From positions 810,632-874,631 of the forward strand of contig NW_022985191.1 of NCBI RefSeq assembly GCF_010093535.1: 64,000 nucleotides of DNA. The letters run 5' to 3'. How positions within the stretch are numbered: the first letter of the stretch is position 1; each line of letters starts with the position of its first letter. Origin of the DNA: Lindgomyces ingoldianus (Eukaryota > Ascomycota > Dothideomycetes > Pleosporales > Lindgomycetaceae). Shown here piece by piece: positions 12,935 through 24,712 of the stretch. Under the pieces are notes generated by a model. The model was not told where the DNA came from. It made no database searches and saw only the letters and a list, made by a program, of their open reading frames with translations. Made by a program: the position numbers and the translations under genes.

Positions 12935-13846
12935 ATATTAAATATAGCTTATGCTCTAGGCTTTTAAATAAAATATAATACTTTTAAAGTAACATGCTAT
13001 AGCTTTATATAAAGTTTTTTAAAAAATATTAAATAACTATTTATATACTTTTCTTTTTATTACACTTTTTATAGCTACTTAATATAAGTTATTTTACTTT
13101 TTTTAAAAAAGTAGATAAGTGCTAAGCTAAAAACTTTGTATATAACTAAATTACTTATATTATAAAAATAAAGTTTGTACTATGCTTTAAAGTAGCTTAT
13201 AATGCTATAATTACTTTTAGTAATATTTAAAAAAGTTTTAAAGCCCTAAATTAGTTTCTTTTAACTTATAATAAGTTATAATAAGCCTTAATATAAAGTT
13301 ATGCACTCTATTACTACTGCTACTTATATATAATAAGCTTAAGTAGTAATAAACTCTAAGTAATACTGTAAAACTTAAGTTATAATTAATACTTATAAAA
13401 ATAAAAATTTAAAAGTATATAAATAGTTTACTAACTTTTATAGTTAAAGTGTTTAAAAAAGTGTTTAAAAAAGCAGTAATAACTACACATAAGCTAGTAT
13501 TAGTATAATAAAAATTACTAAGCTTTAAGCAGCTAATAAAGTAGCTATATAACATAAATTACATAAAAAAGTTTAAAGCGCGTAGTAATAAAAAAAAGAA
13601 AAAAAGTAAGTGTAAGGTAAAGTAAATAAGCTATTCTAAAGGCGCTATAGACAGTGTAATTAGACTAGGCATAACGCATAAAGGTATAAGTAAGAAGTAG
13701 AAGTAGTATCTAAATAATATTTTAGGCTGTACTATACTATATAGTGCTAGAGTAGGTTGTTATAGGCTATAATACAGTTTGTTAGGGTGTAGTCTTAACA
13801 AAAGTAAGCAACTTAGGTGTGTAAGCAACTCGCCTGTAATGTACGT
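12935..13846 (+). mobile_element. Deletion derivative of a pogo/Fot1 element
   Basis: The right end is a terminal inverted repeat of the 'GAGTTGCTCAC' type ending ...GTACGT, followed by TA at 13847-13848. Near 13640-13700 the plus strand encodes a remnant of the C-terminal zinc knuckle of Fot1-like transposases (C-x2-C-x4-HN-A-x-Y/C). The first about 100 bp match the left arm of the hairpin derivatives at 34277 and 40248. The left terminal repeat is missing. It is RIP-mutated and non-coding. Confidence 0.7.
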
Positions 13847-13848
13847 TA

Positions 13849-14690
13849 ACTAATAACTATGTTTTCTAAATAAATTAATAACTTTAAGAAGGTTAGCTAC
13901 CTTGTAAAGTTTTAACAAGAGCTTAATAAAATAAAGTATATATTATACTAGAAAACAAGTTAAACTTTTTCTTCTAGTAGAGAATTAATTTAAAAAAGTG
14001 TAAGGCTGCTAGTCCTTACAAAGGATAATGCACTGCGAGGCTAGAAGCGGCTTGTACTACTGTCCTTACGCGCGACGGGTATATATACTATTCTGTACAC
14101 ATTATTAACTGTTAGTTGATTGTTCTCATCTTTTAGTTGTATTAGCGCAGTGGTACAGAGCCCTGCTCTTATATAAAGCTGTTATAGACTTTAATTATTA
14201 AAAATTGCTACTCTTTAAGATACAGATTTGTTATAGTACATGCTACTTTTTTATTCTATACTTTTCTACATTTAGCTGTCTATTCTTTATCTATTTAAGT
14301 TAGTATAGACGTATCTAGCTAAGCTTAAATCTGCTTATAACAATACTAGAGGAATAGTATTCTACTATAATAACACAACGCGTAAAGGTCTATAATAATA
14401 GGATAAGATAGCTTGCTATTCTAGCTATTTAGCAAATCATCTGTAATTAGAATAAGCTTTAAAAGGATTAATAGGAATTTATAAACATCTATTTGCTAAA
14501 ATAGCAGCGTTATGTTACGCTAAGTTAGTAAAATTCTATGCTATTGTTAAGCGGATTGCTCTTTCCGAACTGTAGCATTGTAGAAAGACTAGAATGCATT
14601 AGAGTTTTAAGCGCTACAATATAAAAACATTTTAGTATGTTGTAAGGATATTTAGACTTGCTAGTATATGTGACGCATCCCCTTCTAACC
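13849..14690. other. AT-rich flank with a dispersed repeat
   Basis: This is mutated intergenic sequence between the pogo derivative and the gene island. A segment at about 13999-14175 is shared with 26302-26455 (see the separate entry). From 14180 to 14690 no domain, RNA gene or terminal repeat was recognised. Confidence 0.55.
13999..14175 (+). repeat. Dispersed repeat with tRNA-like A box, copy 1
   Basis: It is homologous to 26302-26455. Both copies contain a GGTATATATACTATTCTGTAC core and then TAGCGCAGTGGT (here 14143-14154), which matches the Pol III A-box consensus, followed by CTCTTATA. The copies diverge directly after this. The 3' half of a tRNA and a B box were not found, so this could be a truncated tRNA-derived SINE or a tRNA 5' half, and is not a functional tRNA. 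Confidence 0.5.
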
Positions 14691-14815
14691 TAGATATCAA
14701 CTATGCAAACCATACCACCACTTAAGAAACGTTGTATTTCAGACATCTGTCCTTGCTCCAACTTGAAACCCCTATTTGCTACTCAAGCAAGCCAAGCCAC
14801 TACGCTGACTCTTCT

Positions 14816-15983
14816 TTACTGGGCCTCGAGCAACCTCTCATACTGTTTCGCCACTTCCTCACTTGCCCTAGCACACATCCTCTGCGTCGTCGCTGCCTCA
14901 CTCAGCGCCAACCTCAACTCCTCAAACCCTGCACCCACCACCCCTGCTTTCCGAATTAAACCCACATCAATCGGCGCTCGCTGGGCTCCGACCTCTAGAT
15001 TCTCGGCCAAATTCTCCTCCAACTTCAGATCCGCACTTGTCACCTGTGTATCATCTAAGTCACCCATCTGTCCTAACTCGCGATCCTTGAGCCCCATCAT
15101 ATGCCCATACATGAGCAATACAAAAACCGTCGGGACAACGAACGCAATCAGCACCGCGCGATTGCCCTGGCTCCCCTCGTTCAACTTTAATCCGGCCTTC
15201 CAGCTACTCCCGAGATATACCCCGAAGCCAACCACGAACAAGGTAATGCTCATCACCACAATCTCAAACGGGGCCTGAAGAATCATGTGCGCAACCATAG
15301 AGCTCTGCAATTCCCCCTTCATATTCGCTTCGTCCCAGCGCACACCGCTGGAAAGCCATAGTCTTAGATCCTTGGGCTCGGACGCACGACCGAAGGAAGA
15401 TTGCTGCAGTCCTGAGAAAAATACGGCGAGAAGGGAGAGGATGAGGGACATGGTAAAGACGGCACGAGCGACGTAGTGCACATCTTCGAGGGAGGGGAGC
15501 TGGAGGGCGGTAAGGCCGGCTTGGGCGACGAGGGCGCCCTAATCAATCCATCAATATCAATAGTATATCTCTCCTGCTCAATCCACTCATTCCCTCTTTC
15601 CCCCTTTTGTACCCTCTTTGCACCTAAATTAAACAAACCCTCAAAAAGAGAGGCAGAAAGAGAGGACTCTGGATTGTAGAGATGAAAGAGAAGCTTACAA
15701 TAATAGCAATCATACCACAAACACTTAGTTGGCTAACCCTCCAAGACTCGACCTGCGCATCGCTCCCCCGATTAATTAGCTCCTCCAACGCTTCCAGCTC
15801 TTTCACATCGATCATAAGCCAAGGTCGCCACCGAACACTCTTCCCGAATCGCCGTTCTGCGTACTCGCTCTTCACTCTGACTGTCGAAACCCTACCGGAG
15901 ATGTACCGAAATGCGAGGAGGGCCCGCCCGGCCACACGCGCGGGGAAGCCGAGGAGTGAGAATAGTTCAACCATGCTCGCCAT
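14816..15983 (-). CDS. Fungal multi-pass membrane protein of unknown function
   Basis: This is a two-exon gene. Exon 1 is 15983-15699 and exon 2 is 15538-14816. The 160-bp intron (15539-15698) has donor GTAAGC and acceptor TGATTAG, and the joint keeps phase 0. The ATG at 15983 is the first in frame (context GCTATGGCG), giving 335 residues; an extension to 16004 would need a TTG start. Hydrophobic segments lie at about 5-26, 86-110, 116-139, 178-204 and 220-245, with a charged loop (40-80) carrying an ELEALEEL stretch. The C-terminal third is hydrophilic and ends in a likely coiled coil (about 305-335). The pattern VESWRVSQLSVCGMIA is typical of uncharacterised ascomycete membrane proteins. 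No enzyme motif is seen, so no function is assigned. It is the only gene of a 2-kb island between RIP-mutated blocks. Confidence 0.8.
15539..15698 (-). other. Intron of the 14816-15983 gene
   Basis: The donor GTAAGC and acceptor ATTAG are on the minus strand, with a pyrimidine-rich middle. Removing it joins GMIAII to GALVAQAGL, both hydrophobic, restoring one transmembrane segment. Confidence 0.8.
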
Positions 15984-16083
15984 AGCAAGAGCGAGAAATG
16001 GCAATGGCAGGGCAGATATATACGATTTAAAGAAGATGCAACTCTCACTCTTGCGGGGATGCGGCGGCTGCTAAGGAAGGAAT

Positions 16084-16651
16084 CTTTCAGCGCGTGGCGA
16101 AACGTCGCAGATAAGAACAGCTAATATTTGCAGTTGGAAATACTTAGTGAGGCTCTTAGGCGCTAAGTTCAGTACCATTCTTTTAAATTCCATCTCATTC
16201 GCGTTATGAATAATGGGGGCCGAAAGTTTTCTGAACAGTGGGGGTCGAGTTTTATGAATAGTGGGGGCTGAATGTTACCTGAGTAATACCTAGAGTGTTG
16301 AAAGTTATCTAAACGAGGTAGAAAGTTATCTTAACAGAGGTCGAAAGTTATATGAACAGGAGCAACATACTGAGCTGAAATAGGGTTCTTGTGTTACAAG
16401 GAAAAGTACTTTAGTACGAATCCGTAGCAAGTTAATTGGAAGTCCGAGGCTCTGTGATGGGCTGCCCAATCAACCATGGGCTTGGCGTCCTAACATATTG
16501 TATAAACCGTAGCTTCCCGGACCTTTAGTCCACAATACATTACTTCTTTCACAGCCCATGCCTCTGAAAGGTTACATTAACGTTCTGTTGGAGCAGGGAA
16601 TTGCCATCCAGATTACTAGCAGAGTTAGACTAGCTCGCAATAGTCACCTCA
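16084..16651. other. Intergenic upstream region of the membrane-protein gene
   Basis: This is GC-normal, unmutated sequence holding a degenerate minisatellite (16205-16358). The remainder has no convincing frame, RNA gene or repeat. CCTCA at 16647-16651 is the left target duplication of the next Gypsy element. Confidence 0.6.
16205..16358. repeat. Degenerate minisatellite, about 21-30-bp unit
   Basis: Six imperfect units follow the pattern TGAA-(C/T)AGTGGGGG(T/C)-CGAAAGTTAT-C. The first three keep the G run; the last three have lost it but keep GAAAGTTATC. It lies between the membrane-protein gene promoter and the Gypsy insertion. Confidence 0.65.
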
Positions 16652-16969
16652 TGTCACGGTATCCTCCCCGGATCCCAGACATAACTGTATTAGACGCGTA
16701 CTAGAGTATTATTAGTGCACGTCTAACATAAACACAACATAACATAGACATAAACTTAAGCATAAACTGCCTTAACACTAACTAAACCTAGAACAGGCTT
16801 AATTTATACTTAAAGTGCTTAGACTTCTAAGCTAAGTATTTAATTACTAATTTTTTTTTAAACCTTTCTATTTCTTACACAATGTCTTGTACCTACTATA
16901 ATACCTTACGTAGTAATTAAACTAGACCTTTATAAAGCTTTATAACCTTACTTATGCATAATTATAACA
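16652..16969 (+). repeat. 5' LTR of G2
   Basis: This 318-bp LTR begins TGTCACGGTATCC. The outer about 60 bp are unmutated, then RIP changes dominate to the mutated end ATTATAACA (CGTGACA in the sister copy). Confidence 0.92.
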
Positions 16970-17286
16970 TTATGTTATATTAAAACTCTAGCTAAGAATA
17001 GCCTCTAAATTTAATCTAATAAGCTTAGTACTTGCATAACTCTAAGCTATTAAAGTAAGCTAAAAAGCCTTTTAAAAAGCGCTTATTTTATAAAAAAGCT
17101 GCTACATTATAAGCTTTAAAGCTTTTTAAAAAAACTTTAAAAAATAGCTTTATGTTATTAAGCAGTCTATTTTTACCTTAACTTCTGTTATAGTAGTAGG
17201 AACTAAGAACTTACTAGCCTTAAAGCTTACCTAGAAGTCTAGAGATAGCTTAACTCTCTTCTGCCTAACGCTGCCTACAACCTGTA

Positions 17287-19120
17287 ACGTGTTTTATTAG
17301 TAAGCTGCGGACATTAGTAAGCTGCGCACCCTACTAAACTGCGCGCGCCTCTTTAACAGATAACTAAACAGCAACTAAATTAAACCTATATAAGTATATA
17401 TATAAAATATTCCTAATTGCTTCTACATTAATTCCTTTTATAGCCTTATACATGGCACTTTAAGCAGGTTGGTGGTGCTTGTTAATATGCCCGCGATGCC
17501 TAAGCCTGCGCATCCACCTTAACTAACTTATTAGCCTCTGCAGCCAGCCTCTGACCTTCCTAGCCTGTGAGAGTCCCTCTTATAGCAATATACTGCTGTT
17601 GCTGTTGCTTCTTCTGCTCTTAGTAATAGTTAGCTTAACGCAGCTTAGTGTTCTTCTCTATAAAGATTATTGCTAAGTGCATTACTATCTAACATCTTTT
17701 AATAAGCTAAGCTATTGCCTAGCTAGTAGGGCTCTGCAATTAACAACTAAGGCAGTTATAGATTAGTTAAGCCTGCTGCTGCAGCTAAGCAACTGTATAA
17801 GGCGTCTCTGTAGTCTAGCACGTCTTACTGTTAGCTTCTTGCGCTAGTAGAGACAGTGTACAGACAACAGTAAGCAACAACAAGACGTAATTAGAACAGT
17901 GTAGGACTAAACCTGCTGCTTAAAAGCTGCTCTTAATTATCTGCTTTATAAATACTATAGGCCTAATATGCTTATAAATTCTAAGAAAGTCTTACTTGTT
18001 AATATAAAAGATCTAATTATAAGCAAGCTCTAACACCTAGTGTCTATACGCTTGCTTAAGAGGCGCAAAACAGCTAACATCTAGAGGCTGTAGGAGATAG
18101 AAGCTGTAAGCTAGCATATAGAGACTAATAATCTTCTTCTCTGTACAGTACTAATTAAACTTAGGCGTTGCATAGCTGCTGTGGCCATCTACTATAAGCA
18201 GGTAATAGATTCCTGCTGTACGCGTCCTTGTCTACTTGTTAAAGTGCTTAAGCTAGGCTAGGCTAAGGTAGTTAGTTGTCTAGCTGTTATTGCTTACTGC
18301 AAGCGTCTAGTTGCTAGGGATATTATAATACTAGCTAGCTTAGTAGAGCTTTCTATGTAAGATAATAAGCAGTAGGAGCAACTAGCTAGACGTGTTAATA
18401 CACTTAATTATAGTAACCTAGTTATAATTACTAGGCTGTACAGTAACTGCTTAACTAATAGTCTTAGAGCTAGTAATAACCTTAGACATGCTAGCAACCC
18501 CTATTATAAATCCTGTCTTATTAAAATTGTAGGTATCCTTATCTAGTATCTTGTATGTCTAATGTGTGTCCTCTACTAGCTTAAACTAGGCTCTAAACTT
18601 GACTAGATCCTAACAGAGAGCGCGCTAGAAGTGTATCTTCCTGTCCTACTTTGTCTAAAGCTCTGCCTAGCTGTTAACAAAGCGCGATACCTAGCACTTG
18701 CCTACAGGCGTTAGTGGAGGATCTTAGTAATAAGCTTAAAGCAGAACGTTTGCTATTTAACGCACATTAATAATATAGGGTAGAAAGCTGCGTTAGTTAA
18801 GATCTAGAATCTAAGAGACAAGCAACTGCTCTTTAATAGGCAATAGCTTGCAGTTAACTAAGATTGTCTTGCGTTTTAGAAGGATACCACAGAGGCGCGT
18901 TTAGAGGGTGGATTCTAGTACGTTATAGGCTGCAGCAGCTGCACAAATTAATAGATAAGAGTTAGACTTAATTAAGACAAAAGCAAGCTAAAGTCTGCCT
19001 TCTTTTGCTAGAGATTAAGCTTGTGGTTATTAAGCTATAGTTAAAGGTGTGGACGCGGTTTCGCGCGGTTTGGTGGGGTGCGCAGCTTACTGATGTCCGC
19101 AGCTTACTGATAAAACACGT
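17287..19120 (-). mobile_element. pogo/Fot1-type DNA transposon A, nested in G2
   Basis: The element is 1834 bp, flanked by TA (17285-17286 and 19121-19122). The terminal inverted repeats exceed 50 bp and begin ACGTGTTTTAT, followed by two copies of a motif close to CAGTAAGCTGCG exactly 17 nt apart. The transposase is on the minus strand. The minus-strand 5' end (19060-19120) is hardly mutated while the interior is RIP-mutated. Confidence 0.92.
17550..18950 (-). pseudogene. Transposase relic (DDE superfamily, CENP-B-like) of transposon A
   Basis: On the minus strand around 18203-18040 a long piece of the catalytic core is readable: YYLLIVDGHSSYATP, then YCTEKKIISL, then LLQPLDVSCFAPLKQAYR. 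These are the second catalytic Asp region (DGHxSH) and the conserved LQPLDVGCF block of Fot1/pogo transposases, with the final His of DGHSSH read as Tyr. TAG codons interrupt the frame. The role would have been TA-targeted cut-and-paste transposition. The boundaries are approximate. Confidence 0.85.
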
Positions 19121-19328
19121 TAACTTTTTTAACTTAGTAATAAAATCTAACTAACTCTCTAATCCCCTGCTGTTTAATAGAAAATAAAAAGACCTACTTT
19201 CTTTCTTACATAAGCTTTAATATAAACTTAAAAAAAACATAGACTAATTCCCCTTTAAACACTTTTAGTTACTATATGCTTACTTTTAACTTAACTATAA
19301 CATAACAGCCTTAATTAACTTACTAATA

Positions 19329-21168
19329 ACATGGTCCACAAGCGAATGTTCAACACAAGCGAGTGTTCCGCCCCACCACCAAAACGCAGCCAACCTACTA
19401 CTAACCGCGATGCATTAACAACTATACAATTAATTATCTTTAAAAGAGGCTAGAATTAACCTAGCTATTTAAGCTCTTAATAGAGACACGTCTTTAACTA
19501 AAAGGCGCACTGCAGCACTCTACAATGTTAATTAAATAGCTCTCTGCCAACAACGCGCAGGGATAACTATGCAACGCGACTGTACAGCTAACAACAAGAA
19601 GCTTATAAAGCTAGAAGAAAAGGTAATTATTAAGCATATACTTAATCTAGATTCCTAAGGATTTGCGCCTACTCTAGGTGCTGTACAAGAGATGGCTAAC
19701 AAGCTTCTTACTAAGCGCAGCGCTCCACTAGTAGGTATTAACTAGCTATCTAACTTTGTTGCGCGTACACTAGCAGTTAAAACCTACCTTAGCTAACTAT
19801 ATAATTACTAATAAGCAAAATATAAAAATCTAGCAATTATAAGCAAGTAGTTTAAGCTTATAGAGGCTACATAATTAAAGTACAGCATTATAGATTAAAA
19901 CACATATAATTTTAATAAGACAGGCTTTTAGATAGGGGTTATATTAAGCTAAATAGTTATTATAAGCACAGATAGACGTAATTAGCTAAAGGCTATACAG
20001 CTAGGCAACTATAAATAGGTGACAGTTATTGCAGGCATTAACGCAGATAGGTAGGCAATACCTCTGTACATAATCTTTAAAGGCAAGCATCACCTATCTG
20101 CCTAGTATAAGGATAAGAATATACTAAAGGACTAGGCTATTAGTGTTAGCAATAACAGCTAGACAACTAATAAACATAAAATTACATAGCTAGAGCACTT
20201 TAATCTGCATATAAAAGATTACTTAGTAGGCTTATAGTAGCTACTTATTTTTAATAGCTATAAGAGCTATTACTCTATTAAATTCCTAGAGCTCTGTAAG
20301 CAGAGGCGTATTATAGCGCTCTGTATGCCAGCACACGCGTCACATATTCTACAGCTGCTTAACGTTGGCTGCTTTTTACTGTTAAAGCGCGCATATAGTA
20401 CTAAGATTAGCTAGTTAATCTGCTACTAAATTAACTATATTAACAAGCTAACTTTCTTACTAGCCTTTAAAGTAGCATTTAGTTGCTTAATTACAACAGA
20501 TAATATCTGCGCAGGCTTTAGAGCTATAGGACTAGTTCTATTTAACCTAGAGCTAGTGCTCTTAAAGCTTAATATACAGCTACCTAATTAGCTAGCTACT
20601 CTACCACTAAATACTGCTTAGAAGGCTTAAACACCTAGCAATCTTTATAAGGTTAAGGCTTAGTTAACTCTACTATATAATTAAATTTAAAGGCATTAAA
20701 ATTTTTTTTTTTTTACTATACTTAATCTAGCAAAGCAGCTAAGTAAGAGCGCTACTAAGATAGCTTATATTACTATTCTATAGCACAATTAAGCAGCTGC
20801 CCTAGAGAGGGCCTGTAAGGCAGCCACAAAGCGTAAGCAGCGTAAAAAAAAGTAAATTTAGAAAGAAGAAACTCTAACAGGTTATTAAGGCTCTAAGTTA
20901 AGTACTTAAAAGCTTACTAGTATAGCAGAAAGTAGCAAAATGCCTTAGGAGAAGTTAACTGCTAAAAGCAGCGCAGCGCGCGCACAGCGCTGCAAGCGCT
21001 GCAACAAGCCTAGGCATAACTCTTGTACATGCAAGAATATTAAATAATCCTATAGTAGTTTATTTTATATAGTATATTTTTATGTTGTTAAATTAATAGT
21101 CTTTAAAGTTAAATTTAGTAGTAGGGTAGAACACTTGCTTGTGTTAAACATTCGCTTGTAGACTATGT
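19329..21168 (+). mobile_element. pogo/Fot1-type DNA transposon B, nested in G2
   Basis: The element is 1840 bp, flanked by TA (19327-19328 and 21169-21170). The terminal inverted repeats start ACATGGTC (left; ACATAGTC when the right end is read inward), followed by two CACAAGCGARTGTTC-type motifs with a 17-nt period. The transposase is on the plus strand. It lies 208 bp from transposon A in the same host element but has a different terminal motif, so the two are separate insertions of separate subfamilies. Confidence 0.92.
19590..21040 (+). pseudogene. Transposase relic of transposon B
   Basis: The order of blocks is as in Fot1-like proteins. A helix-turn-helix region lies near 19595-19790 (KLIKLEEKVIIKHILNLDS, then APTLGAVQEMANKLL, then LVG-N-L-SNFVART). 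The first catalytic region at about 19905-19940 reads YNFNKTGF in place of YNFDETGF, with both acidic residues lost by G-to-A change. The DDE remainder follows to about 20640. A C-terminal zinc knuckle at 20991-21035 (CKRCNKPRHNSCTC) is nearly intact. Several TAG/TAA codons make it non-functional. Confidence 0.85.
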
Positions 21169-21619
21169 TAACACTATAAAAAGCAGATTAAGCTCTATGT
21201 AATAAATATAAGATGTTATAACCTAATTTTAAAATAACTATAGCTATATTAGCATAAAGTTGCCTTTAATTACTAAAAGTAAGTTTTAAACTTTAACTTT
21301 TTTTAATGCTAAGATGTATGCTTATGCTTACACTTAAACAACACTTAAGTAGCACTTAATATAAAAGGTTTTTAGACTTACTTTTTAATAACTTAAAAAA
21401 GAACTACTTAAGTAAGGCTAATAAGCTAGGCCTTTTACTAAAATATGCTATATAAAATAATTTAATAACTGCTTAAACTTAAAAAAAAAGCCTTTAAAAA
21501 ATTTTTACTTACTTAATTTAAATATAAACTAGAACTTAAACAGCAGATAGACATCTGCTATATAGAACCTGCCCTATTTATAACTCTAGCTTAATAACTA
21601 GATTATAAAATCTACATAG

Positions 21620-24300
21620 TTATAATTTTTAATATAGACTAAGCTCTAGCTTTTTAAAAATGTACTAACTTAAGAATAATAGTTTTTTAAGACTACTATA
21701 ACTTATTACATGTTTTTTTCTAAGATAAGTCTAATAAGCTTTTAATATAACATTTATATAATTACTAGATAACTTTTAAGCCTAGTAAATAACCTAGTTA
21801 TAGGCTACTATATAAAATGTTACTAAATAAATTAAAAGTGCTTTAAAAATACTTTAATAAGAACCTAAAAAAAGAGTTTATTTAAGCTAGCTTTTTACTA
21901 ATAGTGTTACCTATACTATTTATAAAGAAACTTAAAAGTAGGCTTTAATTCTATGTTAACTACTAAAAACTAAATACTGTTACTATTAAAAACTAATACT
22001 TAATTCTTTTTTTATAAAAAACCTTAAGCTAACTAAGTAAAGTAAAGTATTTTATAAAGTTAGATATTATTACTGCCTTTAATAAGCTAAGAATAGTAAA
22101 GGGTAATAAGTAGCTAACAGCATTTTAGACCTAATATAGACTATTTAAGTACTTAGTAATGCCCTTTAGCTTAGCTAACACACTTAGTACTTTTTAATAT
22201 TTTATAAATAACTTACTCTAACTCTACTTAGACATGTTCTGCACTATATATATTAATAATATTTTAATTTATAGTAATAGCCTTTTAAAGCATAAACAGC
22301 ATGTATGCTTAGTGCTAAAAGCTATAAAAAAAGTAAGTCTATAACTTAACATAAATAAATGCAAGTTCTACTAATTAAAGGTTACATATTTAAAATATGT
22401 AATCTTTATAAATAGCATCTAAATAAACCTTATTAAGGTTTAGACTATGCTAGATTAGTAATACTTAAAAAATATAAAAAATATTTAAGCTTTTATAAAA
22501 TTTACTAACTTTTACTAATAATTTATTAACAACTTTTTATAGTAAGTAAGCCTTATAATTACACTTACTAAAAAAAAAATTTAATTTAACTTTAACTTAA
22601 ATTACTAATAGTCTTTTAACTAGCTAAAAAAAGCTTTTACTAAAGCTCTAATACTTTACTACTTTAACTTTAAACTACTAATACTTATAAAAGCTAATGC
22701 CTTAGACTACATAGTAGCAGAAGTTCTTTTCTAGACTAAGCTAGATAAGACTATTAGGCCTATTACATACTTCTTAAAAAGAATAAGTTTTATAAAAGGT
22801 AATTATAAAATCTATAATAAAAAATTACTTGCTATAGTATACTACTTTAAATAATAGTAACTTAAACTAAAAGGTGCAGCGCATCTAATATAAGTTTTAT
22901 TTAACTATAAGAACTTATAGTACTTTATAACTATAAAATAACTTAGCTACTAATAAGCTTATTAGTTTAAATACTTATTTTATTTTAATTTTAAGATTAC
23001 TTATTATTTTAGTTAAAATAAAGAGAAATTAGATGCTTTTATAAAGTAATTCTAAAACATCTTTACTTAAAAAAAAGTATAAAAAGCTTAACACTAAACT
23101 TTACTTTAGCTTAAGCTATTTTTAGACCTTAACTTAAATAAAATAAATTAAATAATTAATTAAATTATTACTAATAAGTATTTAAATAATAAATTTATTT
23201 AAAAAACTTTAAACCTACTCTAAAATAGTGCTAGTTAGTTAAAAAAAGTAACACTAGCTAACTATAAAAACTAAAATAGTAAGCTATATTACTATAACTA
23301 ACTTATAATTTTTAATTTTAATAAACTAAAAATTAAACTACTCTAAATTATATATAACTTACTTATTAAAGGACACTTAAGTAAAAGAAAGACTTTTAAC
23401 CTACTACAAAGAGAGTACTACTAGCCCTACATGTTTTATACTGTACACTAATATATATTATGTTGCTATACTTGCTGTAAAGTAAAAGCCTTTTAAAAAA
23501 AGTATAATAGCCTGCTTAAACTACTCTTAATTTTTAAATAAGCTTAAAAAAATATATTAATTAATTTTATTATAAACTTACTTTTATCTAAAAAGTATAT
23601 AAATATTATAGTAGTTATTAATTACTTAACTAAGTATTAACACTTAATACTATGTTTTTTTATAACTACTTTTAATATAGCCTAGTTATTCTACTAATAT
23701 GTATAAGTTTACTATAGCCTACTTAACATAATTATATTAGATAGAGGTACATAGTTTATCTTAGCCTTTTAAGATAAACTTTATAAATAGCTTTAAATTA
23801 TTTTTTATCTATCTATAGCTTTTTACCTAGAGACTAATAGCTAGACTAAGAACATAAATACTGTAATAAAATAAGTCCTATAAGTGTATATAAACTACTA
23901 GTAGAATAACTAGGTAAAATAGTTAGCTATAATATAGTTTAAAGCTAATAATATAACATCTAAATTAACATAAGTATCTCTATTCTTAGTAAACTATAAA
24001 TACTACTTTTAAATAAGATTTAAACTACNNNNNNNNNNTTTAAATACTTTTTAACTAACTTATTAATTTATATAAGTAATAAATATAAATAAACTTATTA
24101 ATAAAATCTAAAATATATTTAAATATATTTATAAAAAGCTTATATAGGCTTAAGCTTTTTAATAAGAGTACATAAACTAATTCTAAACTTTTGCCTCTAT
24201 GTATGTAGCTAGCAAGAAGGTCTAGCTAGACACTAGAAATATTTAAATAAACTAATAATTAAAAAAACTTAATTAGAAGAACCTTAGCTTTTTTATAGTA
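21620..24300 (+). pseudogene. pol relic of G2
   Basis: Plus-strand remnants of a Ty3/Gypsy polyprotein are readable. The RT palm starts near 21790 (PLYKML, LNKLKVL, then ILFIKKLKSRL), with the catalytic box at about 22238-22275 read as YINNILIYS (Asp-Asp changed to Asn-Asn). The RNase H start lies near 22679-22730 (ILIKANALDYIVAEVLF). An integrase zinc-binding region lies near 23440-23500. Stops are numerous. A 10-N gap interrupts the integrase region. Confidence 0.8.
24029..24038. other. Assembly gap (10 N)
   Basis: Ten undefined bases lie inside the integrase part of G2. The round number suggests a placeholder; the true gap length is unknown. Confidence 0.99.
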
Positions 24301-24712
24301 GTTTATATAGTTTTATTGCACACTTACTAATTAATTTTACCTAACAGCATAAAGATACACCCTGTGTTCTATGTATTATTGCTGCGCTAAGCAGCCTTTA
24401 AATCTAACTATCTACTTAGATAGCTAAACTTGCTACTTAAACTTATTATTATAAATAATAAACTAAAATATGTTATAAAAAGCATTAAATAAATTTAGTT
24501 TAATAAAAAAAAACATATCTACAAATACTTTATAAAATAGACTAGATATAATAAACTATTATAAGAACTTGCAGAAGCTTTATAAAAGAACTTTATAGTA
24601 ACTTAATTCTACGCCTAATACTTATCTAAACTAAACCTGTACTCTAATAAAGACAACTTAATGCTAGAACTACTAATATAAAAGATTCTCTTTCTAATAA
24701 AGGGGGGAGTAC

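Noticed and set aside
14134..14175. Possible tRNA gene
   Set aside because: Only an A-box-like D arm is present. No anticodon arm, T arm or CCA-side acceptor complement can be folded, and the second copy diverges at the same point.
14703..15278. Plus-strand frame of 191 codons
   Set aside because: It is the antisense shadow of exon 2 of the minus-strand membrane-protein gene, whose splice sites, transmembrane segments and frame are consistent.
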